The translations under genes were made by a program, and so were the position numbers. A DNA stretch of 64,000 bases from Massilia sp. CF038. GTDB lineage: Bacteria > Pseudomonadota > Gammaproteobacteria > Burkholderiales > Burkholderiaceae_D. The DNA lies in the NCBI RefSeq assembly GCF_900129765.1, contig NZ_FQWU01000001.1:1860001-1924000 (forward strand). Direction: 5' to 3'. Of the stretch, positions 1 through 10,821 are shown piece by piece; position 1 is the first letter of the stretch; each line of letters starts with the position of its first letter. The notes beneath the pieces were generated by a model. That model made no database searches and was not told the DNA's origin. It worked only from the letters and a program-made list of their open reading frames with translations.

Positions 1-2
1 TT

Positions 3-764
3 CCCTTCATTGACCGCATCGCCTACAAGCACATTCTGAAAGAGATTCCGCTGGATGTGCCGCCGCAGGTCTGCATCACGCGCGATAACACGCAGCTGCA
101 AGTGGACGGCATTTTATACTTCCAGATTACCGACGCCATGCGCGCGTCTTACGGTTCGTCGAATTATCTGGCAGCGATTACCCAGCTGGCGCAAACGACG
201 CTGCGTTCAGTAATCGGCAAAATGGAACTCGACCGAACCTTTGAAGAGCGCGATCACATCAACACCACCATCGTCAACGCGATCGACGAGTCGGCCGCGA
301 ACTGGGGTGTGAAGGTACTGCGCTACGAGATCAAGGATTTGACGCCGCCAGAATCGATCCTGCATTCGATGCAAGCGCAAATTACGGCCGAACGTGAAAA
401 GCGTGCGCTGATTGCGGCGTCGGAAGGGCGCAAGCAGGAACAGATCAATATCGCGACAGGTGAACGCGAAGCGGCCATTGCGCGCTCGGAAGGTGAAAAG
501 CAGGCTTCCATCAATCGCGCTGAAGGTCAGGCCGCCGCCATCGTGGCGCTGGCAGAAGCGAATGCCTCGGCCCTGCGCCAGATTGCCGACGCCATTGGCG
601 CGCCTGGCGGGCACGATGCCGTCAATCTGAAAGTGGCGGAGCAGTATGTGAACGCCTTTGCGCATCTGGCCAAGACCAACAACTCGATCATCGTTCCGGC
701 CAACATGGGCGACATGAGCGGACTGATTGCCAGCGCCATGCAGATCGTCAAATCGCAGAAGTAG
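3..764 (+). CDS. SPFH/Band 7 domain protein (paraslipin-like), 5' end outside window
   Basis: The frame is open from the first bases and reads PFIDRIAYKH before the first possible start, so the true N-terminus, normally a membrane anchor, lies upstream. The visible part holds the end of the SPFH (stomatin/prohibitin) domain, with the family hallmark QLAQTTLRSVIGKMELD, then an Ala/Glu-rich coiled-coil stretch (roughly AEREKRALIAASEGRKQEQI onward) and a short hydrophobic C-terminus. Such proteins oligomerise at the inner membrane and organise protease or lipid microdomains; the family is often beside an NfeD-type protein, which would lie to the left. The assignment as paraslipin/QmcA-like is from family knowledge; the specific role is unknown. 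Confidence 0.9.
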   Translation, partial: PFIDRIAYKHILKEIPLDVPPQVCITRDNTQLQVDGILYFQITDAMRASYGSSNYLAAITQLAQTTLRSVIGKMELDRTFEERDHINTTIVNAIDESAANWGVKVLRYEIKDLTPPESILHSMQAQITAEREKRALIAASEGRKQEQINIATGEREAAIARSEGEKQASINRAEGQAAAIVALAEANASALRQIADAIGAPGGHDAVNLKVAEQYVNAFAHLAKTNNSIIVPANMGDMSGLIASAMQIVKSQK

Positions 765-850
765 CATTGCCTTGCGCGGGGCCGCCTCCGCGCATATTCT
801 GCTCAGCGGCAAGTGCTGGACTCGTCAAACATTCACAGGCTGGGGACGCA

Positions 851-1654
851 ATGCAAGTCATCATCATCACCGGGGCATCCGACGGCATCGGCGCAGAAAT
901 GGCACGCCAGCTTGCTGCGCGCGGCAAGGATGTTGGCTTGGTCCTCGCTGCGCGCAATCAGGACATGCTCGACGCCGTCGCTGGTGAATGCGCCGCGCTG
1001 GGCGCGCAGACACTGACCGTGGCGACCGATGTCGGAGTGCAGGATCAATGCCGTCATCTGATCGATGCCACCGTGGCGCGCTTTGGCCACATCGACGCGC
1101 TGATCAACAATGCCGGCCGTTCGGCCCATGCCCTGTTCGAAGATGTTGCGGACCTGGGCTGGTACGAAGACTTGATGCGCGTGAATTTGTGGGGCAGCGT
1201 CTGGTGTACCCACGCTGCCTTGCCGCACCTGAAAGCATCCAAGGGCAGCATTGTTGCAGTGTCATCGCTGGCAGGGCTGGTGGGTGTGCCCGGCCGCTCT
1301 GCGTATGGGGCGACCAAGTTTGCCATGACGGGCTTTTTTGAAAGCTTGCGGGCGGAACTGAAAGGGGCAGGGGTAAGCGTGACGACGGCGTATCCCGGCG
1401 TGGTGGCCACGCGCATCCGTCACCGCGGCTACAACGCCCAGGGCGGCATCCTTGGCAGCAGCAGCCTGAAGGAAGACGATGCCATGCCGGTCGAGGAATG
1501 CGCCCGCCTGATCATTGACGGAATGGCGGCACGCAGGCGTGAAGTGGTGATGACGGCCAAGGGCAAACTGGGCCGCTTCCTGAAACTGATTGCCCCTGGC
1601 CTGGTGGAAAACCTTGCCTTGCGTGCTGTGAGCGACGAGCAAAAGCCCCACTAA
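851..1654 (+). CDS. Short-chain dehydrogenase/reductase (SDR)
   Basis: A 267-residue classical SDR. The start at 851 is preceded by a GGGGA ribosome-binding site and puts the Rossmann motif TGASDGIG at residues 6-13, where the family has it. NNAG follows near residue 80 and the catalytic YGATK (Tyr/Lys) in the middle. Longer upstream starts add a non-homologous N-terminus. The C-terminal third is basic and hydrophobic, as in SDRs that act on lipid-like substrates. It is convergent with the lipoprotein gene, 14 bp apart. Substrate unknown. Confidence 0.9.
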   Translation: MQVIIITGASDGIGAEMARQLAARGKDVGLVLAARNQDMLDAVAGECAALGAQTLTVATDVGVQDQCRHLIDATVARFGHIDALINNAGRSAHALFEDVADLGWYEDLMRVNLWGSVWCTHAALPHLKASKGSIVAVSSLAGLVGVPGRSAYGATKFAMTGFFESLRAELKGAGVSVTTAYPGVVATRIRHRGYNAQGGILGSSSLKEDDAMPVEECARLIIDGMAARRREVVMTAKGKLGRFLKLIAPGLVENLALRAVSDEQKPH

Positions 1655-1668
1655 GGCGCGTGCCTTCC

Positions 1669-2208
1669 TTACTGCGAACTCTCGTGCACGTCCGACAGAA
1701 TTTTAAGTGCGGCGCTGCGCTCGACCGGGACCATTGAAAAGAAGCTCTGGCAGTTGTTCATTTTGCCCATGGGGTCATTACCGGTGCCATACACGCCGCC
1801 GTGGGCCAGCCCGGCGCCAACACCGGCGCTGATCGCCCGGCCGAGAATCAGGTCTTTGTTGGGCCGAATTTCAAAGAACAGTTCTTCGCCAGGCTTGGCA
1901 TCGACGCGGACTTCACAGCGGTTCGTTTCAGGCGTCAATTCAACATTGAGCATCTGTTTGCCAGCAACCGTGGTGAAGCTGGCGTAGCCCGCGTGCGCGC
2001 AGTATTTTGATTCACGATTGTTGAGCGTGACCTTGGCGTCGCGGCCAGATGCAACCAGGGTTTCACTGGTGCGGAAGACGGTCAGGCGCACCTGTTCCGG
2101 CCTGGTTATTTCCAGATCCCAAGCCTGGGCGTCGTAGGGTTTGCCGGAAGCCGCACAGCCGGTGAGGGTGATGGCAACGAGTGCAAGAACAATTGTTGCG
2201 AAGCGCAT
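1669..2208 (-). CDS. Small outer-membrane-type lipoprotein of unknown function
   Basis: A 179-residue protein starting MRFATIVLALVAITLTGC, a clear lipoprotein signal with lipobox LTGC (lipidated Cys about 18). An in-frame ATG 36 bp upstream would add a charged segment before the signal, so the internal start is preferred. The mature part has two further cysteines and a predicted beta-rich C-terminal half followed by a glycine-rich stretch (SAGVGAGLAHGG). I do not recognise a characterised family. It is transcribed toward the SDR gene on its left and away from the signal peptidase gene on its right. Confidence 0.75.
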   Translation of the reverse strand: MRFATIVLALVAITLTGCAASGKPYDAQAWDLEITRPEQVRLTVFRTSETLVASGRDAKVTLNNRESKYCAHAGYASFTTVAGKQMLNVELTPETNRCEVRVDAKPGEELFFEIRPNKDLILGRAISAGVGAGLAHGGVYGTGNDPMGKMNNCQSFFSMVPVERSAALKILSDVHESSQ

Positions 2209-2371
2209 TGCTAGATTCGCTTTCGAAGGGTGAAAGATGCACAATTGTAAAGCAATTTAAATTGCCTTTGGTTATTTTTAAAGCAGCGCAACAGGCATGC
2301 AACGCCCGCTTAAGCCAGCCCAAAGTTTGCCCCCGTATTGTTCAGTCATGACAAGCCACCGGAGCCACGCG

Positions 2372-3049
2372 ATGAAGAACTGGGTACGCAGCAATAAAGG
2401 ATTTGTCCTGTTCCTGCTGCTGTTTGGATTCTTCCGAACTGCCATTGCGGACTGGAACCCGATTCCCTCCGGGTCCATGCGCCCAGGTTTGCTGGAAGGC
2501 GATGTCGTGTTTGTCAACCGGCTCGCGTTCAACGTCAAGGTGCCGCTGACCAATATGGTATTGGCGCACACGGGCGAGCCGCAGCGTGGCGATGTGGTTA
2601 CGTTCTCGTCGCCTGCCAATGGCACGCGCCTGATCAAACGCATCATGGCAGTGCCGGGTGACCGGGTCGAAATGCGCGGCGAGCAGATCATCATCAACGG
2701 CCAGGCGGCCAGTTACACGCAAATCGAATCGGTGCTTGAGCCGCACCAGGGCGGCCTGACGCCGGCCTTGCGCTTTGACGAGGTGCTGGGCAAGCAGGTG
2801 CAGCGCATTCAGGTGCTGCCGGCTGTGTCCGCGCGGCGCAGCTTCGGGCCCATCACGGTGCCGCCGGAACAATATCTCATGCTGGGCGATAACCGCGACA
2901 ACAGCGAAGACTCGCGCTTCATCGGCCTGGTGCCACGCAAGCTGCTGGTGGGCCGGGCAGTGCGGGTGCTGGTGTCAGCCGATATCGAGGGCAACTGGAT
3001 GCCGCGTTTCGAGCGCTTCGGCAAACCGCTTCACGTTGATCCCGAGTAA
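2372..3049 (+). CDS. lepB: Signal peptidase I (short, single-TM form)
   Basis: A 225-residue S26 family peptidase that removes Sec signal peptides at the periplasmic face. One N-terminal membrane helix (about residues 9-26) precedes box B, PSGSMRP, with catalytic Ser35. The general base is Lys89 in LIKRIMAVPGD, and the conserved box GDNRDNSEDSR follows near residue 170. The start at 2372 has GGAG at 2361-2364; two upstream in-frame starts lack this. It lacks the first TM segment of E. coli LepB and is not next to lepA, so it may be a second, specialised copy; the lepB symbol names the family only. Confidence 0.88.
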   Translation: MKNWVRSNKGFVLFLLLFGFFRTAIADWNPIPSGSMRPGLLEGDVVFVNRLAFNVKVPLTNMVLAHTGEPQRGDVVTFSSPANGTRLIKRIMAVPGDRVEMRGEQIIINGQAASYTQIESVLEPHQGGLTPALRFDEVLGKQVQRIQVLPAVSARRSFGPITVPPEQYLMLGDNRDNSEDSRFIGLVPRKLLVGRAVRVLVSADIEGNWMPRFERFGKPLHVDPE

Positions 3050-3073
3050 GAATTTCCAAATACCGGTAGAATT

Positions 3074-3094
3074 TCGCCTTTGATGAAAAGGCGA
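3074..3094 (+). promoter_or_regulatory. Hairpin covering the ribosome-binding site of the Bcr/CflA gene
   Basis: An 8-bp perfect stem (TCGCCTTT at 3074-3081 with AAAGGCGA at 3087-3094, loop GATGA) sits just before the ATG at 3099. Its right arm contains the AAGG that would serve as Shine-Dalgarno. No T-run follows, so it is not a terminator. Control of translation by masking the site is an inference. Confidence 0.35.
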
Positions 3095-3098
3095 CCCC

Positions 3099-4301
3099 AT
3101 GCAGCGTTTGTTGACCGTAATTCTGGCTTGTCTCGGCATGGTGGGCGCACTGGCAATTGACACCTATCTGCCCTCGATCCCCGCCATTGGCCGCGAATTT
3201 GACGTCGGCCCGCTGGCGGTGCAGCAGACCCTGAGCGTGTTCCTGTTTTGTTTTGCCTTCATGATGCTGTTTTACGGCACCCTGTCGGATTCTTTCGGAC
3301 GCCGGCCAGTGATCCTGGCGGCGCTCTCGATCTATACCCTCGCCTCGCTGGGCGCCGTGTTCGCGCCGACCTTTTGCACCTTGCTGGCCTGCCGCGCGCT
3401 GCAGGGCCTGGCTGCCGGCGCCGGCTCCGTGATCGGTCAGGCCATCGTGCAGGACCGCTACAGCCACGACCAGGCACATGCACAGCGCATCATGTCGCAC
3501 ATCATGATGGTGTTTGGCCTGGCGCCGGCGATTGCACCGGTACTGGGTGGCTGGCTGCACGTGAGTTTCGGCTGGCGCTCGACGTTTGTGTTCCTGGCCA
3601 GCTTTGGCGCCCTCATGATCCTGCTGGTCTACAAGGCGTTGCCGGAAAGCTTGCCGCGCGAACAGCGCCACGCCTTCCACGGCCTGGCCATTGCCCGCAA
3701 CTATCTCAAAGTGTTGCGCAACCCGCAGTTTCTGCTGCTGGCCGTGGCCGTCGGCCTGGCGTTTGGCGGTCTGTCGCTCTACATCGGCTCGGCTGCCAAC
3801 TTCGTGATGGGGATTTTGCATCTGCCGGAAACGGCGTTTGCGTGGTTGTTCATTCCCATGATTGGCGGCATGACGATTGGCTCGGCCTGGGGCGGCAAGG
3901 CTGCCGCGCGGATCAAGCCGGCCAGCATGATGTGGCTTGGCTTTGCCATCATGGGTGCGGCAGCGGCCCTGTCGGTGGCCTATAACAGCGTGTTCGTGGC
4001 CGCCATTCCATGGGCCGTGCTGCCGCTGGCGATTTATACGTTCGGCCTGGCCGTGGCCATGCCGGCCATTCAAGTTGGCGCACTCAGCCTGTTCCCGGAC
4101 AACCGCGGACTGGCGGCATCGATGCTGTCGTTCATCCAGATGATGCTGTTTGCGCTGGTGTCGGGTCTGGTGGCGCCGCTGCTGTTCGACAGCGCCCTGA
4201 AACTGGCGTGCGGCGTGTTGGCCGGGCTGGTGGGCAGTTTCGCCTGCTGGCGCCTGAGCCTGCGCATGGCAGGGCCGGACCAGCAGGGCAGTGCTGCTTA
4301 G
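3099..4301 (+). CDS. Bcr/CflA family multidrug efflux transporter (MFS)
   Basis: A 400-residue, 12-helix major facilitator. The N-terminus [18 protein letters not shown] is typical of Bcr/CflA drug:proton antiporters, and the loop 2-3 motif [11 protein letters not shown] matches MFS motif A. It acts in the inner membrane exporting small toxic molecules; substrate unknown. The start is set by AAGG seven bases upstream, inside a small hairpin. The last 4 bp overlap the convergent smpB gene, so no terminator separates them. Confidence 0.92.
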   Translation: MQRLLTVILACLGMVGALAIDTYLPSIPAIGREFDVGPLAVQQTLSVFLFCFAFMMLFYGTLSDSFGRRPVILAALSIYTLASLGAVFAPTFCTLLACRALQGLAAGAGSVIGQAIVQDRYSHDQAHAQRIMSHIMMVFGLAPAIAPVLGGWLHVSFGWRSTFVFLASFGALMILLVYKALPESLPREQRHAFHGLAIARNYLKVLRNPQFLLLAVAVGLAFGGLSLYIGSAANFVMGILHLPETAFAWLFIPMIGGMTIGSAWGGKAAARIKPASMMWLGFAIMGAAAALSVAYNSVFVAAIPWAVLPLAIYTFGLAVAMPAIQVGALSLFPDNRGLAASMLSFIQMMLFALVSGLVAPLLFDSALKLACGVLAGLVGSFACWRLSLRMAGPDQQGSAA

Positions 4302-4747
4302 CGGGTGTGCGTCTTCATGGCGGCGGCAACTTCACGTTTGCCGTCGCGCTCTTTCTCGGTGGCGCGCTTGTCGTGCTGCTTCTTACCTTTGGCCAAGCCG
4401 ATTTCGCATTTGACGCGGCCTTCCTTGAAATGCAGATTGAGCGGCACCAGGGTGTAGCCGGAGCGCTCGACCTTGCCGATCAGCTTGTCGAGTTCGGCAC
4501 GGTGCAGCAGCAGCTTGCGCGTACGCACCGCTTCGGGGTGGGTGAACGAGGAGGCGGTCGCGAGCGCGCTGATGTGGGCGCCGAACAGGAACAGCTCGTC
4601 GCCGCGCACAACCACGTAGGCTTCCTTGATCTGGACGCGGGAGTCGCGGATGGCCTTGACTTCCCAGCCTTCCAGCACGATGCCCGCTTCCCAGCGGTCC
4701 TCGATGAAGTAGTCGTGAAACGCTTTTCGATTGTCAACAATACTCAT
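4298..4747 (-). CDS. smpB: SsrA-binding protein SmpB
   Basis: A 149-residue tmRNA-binding protein required for trans-translation rescue of stalled ribosomes. Recognised from the N-terminal [20 protein letters not shown], the central [19 protein letters not shown], and the basic C-terminal tail ([18 protein letters not shown]) that enters the decoding centre. Length is normal for the family. It is divergent from the RatA-family gene, as often seen in betaproteobacteria, with a 73-bp shared promoter region. Confidence 0.97.
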   Translation of the reverse strand: MSIVDNRKAFHDYFIEDRWEAGIVLEGWEVKAIRDSRVQIKEAYVVVRGDELFLFGAHISALATASSFTHPEAVRTRKLLLHRAELDKLIGKVERSGYTLVPLNLHFKEGRVKCEIGLAKGKKQHDKRATEKERDGKREVAAAMKTHTR

Positions 4748-4820
4748 GAAATGGCTAAAATAGGTGGTTCAGTTAAACTACTGATGCAAAATACCTCACA
4801 TCATAACAAACGGTTGATTA

Positions 4821-5252
4821 ATGGCAGTAGTACACAAAACAGTATTTCTTGGATATAGCGCTGAACAGATGTTCGATCTGGTGGCAAAAGTGGAAGACTA
4901 CCCGAAATTTCTGCCCTGGTGCGGCGGCGTGAAGGTGATCGAACGCAGCGAGGACACCCTGGTTGCCTGCCTGGCGATCCATTTTCACGGCGTCAACCAG
5001 AGCTTTACCACGCGCAATCACAACAGCCGGCCCACGCAAATGAAGATGAAGCTGGTTGACGGTCCCTTCAAGACCATGGACGGCACCTGGACCTTCAAGG
5101 CATTGCGCGCCGACGCCTGCAAGGTGGAGTTCGATCTGCACTACGAATTTTCCAGCATGATTCTGGAGCAACTGATCGGCCCCGTGTTCGGCGTCATCGC
5201 CAATAGCATGGTCGATTCGTTCTGCAAACGCGCGGAGACCGTGTATGGCTGA
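4821..5252 (+). CDS. RatA-like START/COQ10 domain protein
   Basis: A 143-residue START-like protein (coenzyme Q-binding, COQ10/RatA family). Visible family features are VFLGYSAEQMFDLVAKVEDY near the N-terminus and WTFKAL with FEFSSMILEQL-type residues near the C-terminus. E. coli RatA was described as a toxin binding the 50S subunit; many homologues are thought to be ubiquinone-binding, and the sequence cannot decide between the two. The gene overlaps rnfH by 8 bp (ATG inside its 3' end), so the two are co-translated. Confidence 0.9.
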   Translation: MAVVHKTVFLGYSAEQMFDLVAKVEDYPKFLPWCGGVKVIERSEDTLVACLAIHFHGVNQSFTTRNHNSRPTQMKMKLVDGPFKTMDGTWTFKALRADACKVEFDLHYEFSSMILEQLIGPVFGVIANSMVDSFCKRAETVYG

Positions 5253-5544
5253 CCTGCTGCAGGTGCAGGTTTGGTATGCGAGCGCGCTCAGTCAGGTGCG
5301 GCGCGATGTCTCGGTGGAGGCGGGCACGACGATCGAGCAGGCTATCGTGCAAAGCGGAATTCTGACGGACATCCCCGGGATTGATCTGGCGCAGCAGCCG
5401 GTTGGCTTGTATGGAAAAAAACGGCCGCTGGACACCGTGTTACGGGCCCGCGACCGGATCGAGATTTATCGGCCGCTGGTGGCCGATCCCAAAGTTGCCA
5501 AGCGCCGGCGCGCCGCCAAGGACGCGTCGGGCACGACTACTTAG
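5245..5544 (+). CDS. rnfH: RnfH family protein (UPF0125)
   Basis: A 99-residue ubiquitin-like-fold protein of the RnfH family, conserved next to ratA in proteobacteria. Diagnostic features are the N-terminal VQVWYASALSQVRRDVSV, GIDLAQQPVGLYGKKRPLDT in the middle and RIEIYRPLVADPKVAKRRRA at the end. Its molecular role is unproven. It overlaps ratA upstream and overlaps the convergent DUF4124 gene by 8 bp. Confidence 0.93.
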   Translation: MADLLQVQVWYASALSQVRRDVSVEAGTTIEQAIVQSGILTDIPGIDLAQQPVGLYGKKRPLDTVLRARDRIEIYRPLVADPKVAKRRRAAKDASGTTT

Positions 5545-6025
5545 CGCAGTCTGCCAGCGCCTTGTTGGCACGCGCGATTTCGGCGGCGCGTTGCTGGTCG
5601 TCCATCATGGCCCCGTCGGCACCAGTGCGCATGCGTTGGCCCGATTCCAGCGCCGCCTTGTTCACACGTGCAGCATCGCAGTTGCCTTTCTTGGCGCTCG
5701 CAATGGCCGCATCTTCGCTGGCCTTCTTGTCGGCGTCGGCCTTGGCTAACTGGCGTTTTTTATAGTCGGCCTCGCGGTCGGCCAGCGAATTGCCAGGCGC
5801 CGCGGCGGGTGCAGCAACGGCTTGTACCTGCTCAGCCTGCTGGACCCCGCGCGGGGATTTCAGAATGTTTTTGGCAGGGATATTGGCTGGCGGCGAGCGG
5901 TCCGAAAACTGTTTGACGCCTTTTTCGTCTACCCACACATATTGCGCATGCGCGACGCTGGTGAAGATCAGCAAAGCACTGCCTGCGAGGAAGTGCACGC
6001 CACGCATCCAGGTAATCTTGTTCAT
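5537..6025 (-). CDS. Secreted DUF4124 domain protein
   Basis: A 162-residue protein with a signal peptide (about MNKITWMRGVHFLAGSALLI, cleavage near VAHA-QY). A DUF4124 motif follows directly: YVWVDEKGVKQFSDRSPP. The remainder is a charged Ala/Lys/Asp-rich helix with the pattern DREADYKKRQLAKADADKKA, ending in a Cys-containing helix (NCDAARVNKAALESGQ). Likely periplasmic; function unknown. It is divergent from guaB across a 153-bp region. Confidence 0.88.
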   Translation of the reverse strand: MNKITWMRGVHFLAGSALLIFTSVAHAQYVWVDEKGVKQFSDRSPPANIPAKNILKSPRGVQQAEQVQAVAAPAAAPGNSLADREADYKKRQLAKADADKKASEDAAIASAKKGNCDAARVNKAALESGQRMRTGADGAMMDDQQRAAEIARANKALADCAK

Positions 6026-6095
6026 TTGAATCTTTCTCTGTGTAATCTAGTGCAGATTTAACCGTACATAGCGCGCGCGGTCAACGGTGTTTCCG

Positions 6096-6112
6096 CAAAA
6101 CCATCGGTTTTG
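6096..6112. promoter_or_regulatory. Inverted repeat upstream of the guaB promoter
   Basis: CAAAACC (6096-6102) pairs with GGTTTTG (6106-6112) around ATC. It lies about 10 bp upstream of the putative -35 of guaB, in the region shared with the divergent DUF4124 gene, so an operator role is possible. There is no direct evidence for a cognate regulator. Confidence 0.3.
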
Positions 6113-6122
6113 AGGCGGTCAG

Positions 6123-6151
6123 GAGACAGAGGGCAAGAACTTCTGTATAAT
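6123..6151 (+). promoter_or_regulatory. Putative sigma-70 promoter of guaB
   Basis: GAGACA (6123-6128, four of six matches to TTGACA) and a perfect TATAAT (6146-6151) are separated by 17 bp. Transcription would begin near 6158, giving a leader of about 20 nt before the guaB ATG at 6179. Confidence 0.6.
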
Positions 6152-6169
6152 TCGCTTTTGCGCCAATAG

Positions 6170-7639
<1,470 letters not shown>

Positions 7640-7648
7640 CAAGCAAAA

Positions 7649-7680
7649 CAACGCGGCGACCAGTTCGCCGCGTTGCTTTT
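7649..7680 (+). terminator. Intrinsic terminator or attenuator between guaB and guaA
   Basis: An 11-bp perfect stem (7649-7659 with 7665-7675) around a 5-nt loop (CCAGT), followed by CTTTT. The short T-run suggests partial read-through, which would let guaB and guaA be expressed at different levels from one promoter. Confidence 0.7.
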
Positions 7681-7717
7681 ACAGCCAGCAGAATTTCGCA
7701 ACTACTTAGCGCCCTCC

Positions 7718-9328
7718 ATGCACTCTAAAATCCTCATTCTCGATTTCGGTTCCCAGGTAACCCAGTTGATCGCGCGCCGCGTGCGCGACGCCGGCGTGTT
7801 TTCGGAAGTCTATCCCTACGACGTCAGCGACGAGTTCGTTCGCAACTATGGCGCTGCCGGCGTGATCCTGTCGGGCAGCCACAACTCCACACTGGACGGC
7901 GAATCGCCACGCGCACCGCAAGCCGTGTTCGAGCTGGGCGTGCCGGTACTGGGCATTTGCTACGGCATGCAGACCATGGCGGCCCAGCTGGGCGGCAAGG
8001 TCGAGAACGGCCTGGTGCGCGAGTTTGGTTACGCCGAAGTGCGCGCGCGCGGCCATACCGCGCTGCTCAAGGGCATCAACGACTTCGTCACCAGCGAAGG
8101 CCACGGCATGCTGAAAGTGTGGATGAGCCACGGCGACAAGGTGCTGGACATGCCGCCAGGCTTCAAGCTGATGGGCGACACGCCTAGCTGCCCGGTGGCC
8201 GCCATGGCCGACGAGGAGCGCCGCTTCTACGCCGTGCAGTTCCATCCAGAAGTGACGCACACCAGCCAGGGCAAAGCAATGCTGGGCCGCTTCGTGCACG
8301 AAATCTGCGGCTGCAAGTCCGAGTGGAACATGCCCGACTACATCAGCGAAGCCGTTGCCAAGATCCGCGAGCAGGTGGGGACCGATGAAGTCATCCTCGG
8401 CCTGTCGGGTGGCGTCGATTCCAGCGTGGCTGCCGCGCTGATCCACCGCGCCATTGGCGACCAATTGACCTGCGTGTTTGTGGACCACGGCCTGCTGCGT
8501 CTGGATGAAGGCAAGATGGTCATGGACATGTTTGCCAAGAACCTGGGCGTGAAAGTGCTGCGCATTGACGCGGAAGACCAGTTCCTTGGCCATTTGCAAG
8601 GCGTGTCCGATCCGGAAGCCAAGCGCAAGATCATTGGCCGCGAATTCGTCGAAGTGTTCCAGGTGGAAGCGGGCAAGCTGCAGAACGCCAAATGGCTGGC
8701 ACAGGGCACCATTTACCCGGACGTGATCGAAAGCGCAGGCAAGGGCAAGAAGGGCCAGACCATCAAGAGCCACCACAACGTGGGCGGTTTGCCGGAAACG
8801 CTGAACCTGAAGCTGCTCGAGCCGTTGCGCGAGCTGTTCAAAGATGAGGTGCGCAAGCTGGGCGTGGCGCTTGGTCTGCCGCACGACATGGTGTACCGTC
8901 ATCCTTTCCCTGGCCCTGGTCTGGGCGTGCGCATTCTGGGCGAAGTGAAGAAGGAATACGCTGATTTGCTGCGCCGTGCCGATGCCATCTTCATTGAAGA
9001 GCTGCGCAATACGCCGTGCGAGCTGCCAGCGCTGGAATCGATTGACGCCGGCGAGGCGCCAAAGAACTGGTACGAAGCGACCAGTCAGGCGTTTGCCGTG
9101 TTCTTGCCAGTGAAGTCGGTGGGCGTGATGGGCGATGGCCGCACCTACGAGTGGGTGGTTGCCTTGCGTGCAGTGCAGACGCTGGACTTCATGACGGCGC
9201 AGTGGGCACATTTGCCGCACAGCTTGCTGGGCAAGGTGTCGAACCGGATCATCAATGAAGTGCGCGGGATTAACCGCGTGGTCTACGATATCAGCGGAAA
9301 ACCACCGGCGACGATTGAGTGGGAATGA
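7718..9328 (+). CDS. guaA: GMP synthase (glutamine-hydrolysing)
   Basis: A 536-residue two-domain enzyme converting XMP to GMP with ATP and glutamine. The N-terminal class I glutamine amidotransferase starts [18 protein letters not shown]; nucleophile Cys81 lies in GICYGMQT and the His/Glu pair in FHPEVTHT. The synthetase part has the PP-loop LSGGVDSS at residues 229-236 and the C-terminal dimerisation domain ending KPPATIEWE. The ATG at 7718 is fixed by the conserved N-terminus; the open frame extends 15 codons further up without homology. No strong Shine-Dalgarno is visible. Confidence 0.98.
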   Translation: MHSKILILDFGSQVTQLIARRVRDAGVFSEVYPYDVSDEFVRNYGAAGVILSGSHNSTLDGESPRAPQAVFELGVPVLGICYGMQTMAAQLGGKVENGLVREFGYAEVRARGHTALLKGINDFVTSEGHGMLKVWMSHGDKVLDMPPGFKLMGDTPSCPVAAMADEERRFYAVQFHPEVTHTSQGKAMLGRFVHEICGCKSEWNMPDYISEAVAKIREQVGTDEVILGLSGGVDSSVAAALIHRAIGDQLTCVFVDHGLLRLDEGKMVMDMFAKNLGVKVLRIDAEDQFLGHLQGVSDPEAKRKIIGREFVEVFQVEAGKLQNAKWLAQGTIYPDVIESAGKGKKGQTIKSHHNVGGLPETLNLKLLEPLRELFKDEVRKLGVALGLPHDMVYRHPFPGPGLGVRILGEVKKEYADLLRRADAIFIEELRNTPCELPALESIDAGEAPKNWYEATSQAFAVFLPVKSVGVMGDGRTYEWVVALRAVQTLDFMTAQWAHLPHSLLGKVSNRIINEVRGINRVVYDISGKPPATIEWE

Positions 9329-9374
9329 TATTGCGTCTGGCGATCGCGCGCATTCAGGCGCAGTAGACAAATCT

Positions 9375-9401
9375 AAACCCCTGAATTTCAGGGGTTTTTT
9401 T
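9375..9401 (+). terminator. Intrinsic terminator of guaA
   Basis: A perfect 10-bp stem (AAACCCCTGA at 9375-9384 with TCAGGGGTTT at 9388-9397), a 3-nt loop, and a T-run continuing to 9401. It is 47 bp after the guaA stop codon. Confidence 0.9.
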
Positions 9402-9552
9402 CGTCTAAAGCGGCTGAAACTGGCAGTGGCAGGCAGGGGCAAGCGCCTGTCTGCGTACGAGGGCTCTGTCGTTTCCGAGCGCAGGTGGCGTCGGACGGTG
9501 TTTCTTTAGAGGGCAAGGTGTCTCGCGATTTCTCTGAGGGGGACCTGCTGTA

Positions 9553-10403
9553 ATGGCAGAACTGGATAAATTGTTAAAAAATGGCAGTCTTACGATGGAT
9601 AAATTGCGCGACCTGCAAACAAAATGCGAGCACAGTTGCAGAGCTTAAACAAAAGGGGCGTGCAACGACTCAACGATGCGTATAGAGATGCGGATACTGA
9701 GATGGAATTTTATATCATGCGGAGTAGTTCGGACCCTAAGGAGATAGGCGTTTCGAACGGGATTATGCAAGCAGAAATACTCAGAAGTGGCTTTTTGAAT
9801 CCTTCTAAGTATGACGATCTTATGGCAAACCTTGGTTCCAATCTTTATTGGAATCATGTCGACAAGATTCGTTCGATGGTTTTTGATGTGCAATATGCGA
9901 AGCTGTTGCCGGATGCAATCCGAACTGATTTTTTGCAATTTGGGCCAGCATTGATTAGCTGTCCGTTTTTGATTTCGACGTCCGCGAAAAACTTGTTAAT
10001 GCAATTTAATTTGAGCGGTCTATCGCTTTGGCCGGCTACTGTGGCGAAAGGCAGGGAAAGATTTGACTATTTTTTGGCGTACCTTTCGCATGTCCCTGAT
10101 GAGAGTATTGACTTCGGCAAGTCAGTGTTTTTTACCGGGGGTATGTTCTTGCCGAAGAATTTTCTAAAGTTTTCGGATGCAAACGAAAAACGTCAGTTCG
10201 TATCAAAAAATTACGACTTGGGATACCACTCGATCTATTCTGGCAAGGGGTTCGACTCCTCGTTAGATCTATTCGAGCTCTCCAACGCGGAGGTGCTAGT
10301 CTCTTCCCGTTTGAAAAATGCACTTGAAAAAGCGCAGCTTTCTGGGGTCCACTTCTTACCCGCGTTTGGCGAAGAAGGCGAATGGCTCAAGCTCTATTGC
10401 TAA
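9553..10403 (+). pseudogene. Immunity-protein-like (Imm11/DUF1629-type?) gene with an apparent frameshift
   Basis: A strong Shine-Dalgarno (GAGGGGGA, 9536-9543) precedes the ATG at 9553, which opens a frame reading MAELDKLLKNGSLTMDKLRD and stopping after 32 codons. A 259-codon frame begins at ATG 9624 in another phase and lacks its own ribosome-binding site. A single extra A in the AAAA run at 9621-9624 would fuse them into one protein of about 283 residues with a continuous N-terminal coiled coil. The C-terminus (VLVSSRLKNALEKAQLSGVH) resembles the end of Imm11-type immunity proteins; this match is by eye and tentative. Codon use is clearly A+T-richer than guaA. No toxin gene is present nearby. 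It may be a true pseudogene, a sequencing error, or a functional shorter protein from 9624. Confidence 0.5.
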
Positions 10404-10821
10404 GCATCGTAGTCGATACGGAGCAACATTTTTACTAAAGAGGCTGGTTTGAGGTCAGGTGCGGCCATCCGCCAGGGGTGCTTCAGTCATTTTATTGGGC
10501 GCAGGTTAAGCTACCTCCCGCTTGACCAGCGTCCAATCCTCTCGTTTCAAGTGTGCAGTACATTTAATTGTCTCCCCCAAACGATTCACTTCCCGCCTTT
10601 ACTGTTGAGCGAGGCAAAAATTGTGCTGGCGACGTCAGCCTGAAAATTGCTGGGGTTGATGGCTTCCAAACGCTGGTGAAGGCGCGCAGCGTCGCGGTCC
10701 TGGATGGATCGACAACCGGGTTAAACCCGCGAAGTTCATCTCGCATTCGTCAACTAATGCGTTTACAGACGCAGGTGATGGCACAGCCTCTGTCGCTATC
10801 GTGATTAATTGTGGGAAATAA
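10404..10821 (+). other. 418-bp stretch without a convincing gene; possible gene remnant
   Basis: No complete gene is supported. Two overlapping phases look like pieces of one secreted-protein-like sequence: 10568-10804 contains SLKIAGVDGFQTLVKARSVA, and another phase running to the TAA at 10819-10821 contains AKFISHSSTNAFTDAGDGTA. A shift near 10725-10735 would join them. The second phase stops immediately before the next ATG (TAAATG). This may be a decayed gene; confidence is low. Confidence 0.3.

Noticed and set aside
7706-9442. 578-codon minus-strand frame
   Set aside because: Antisense to guaA, whose identity is certain.
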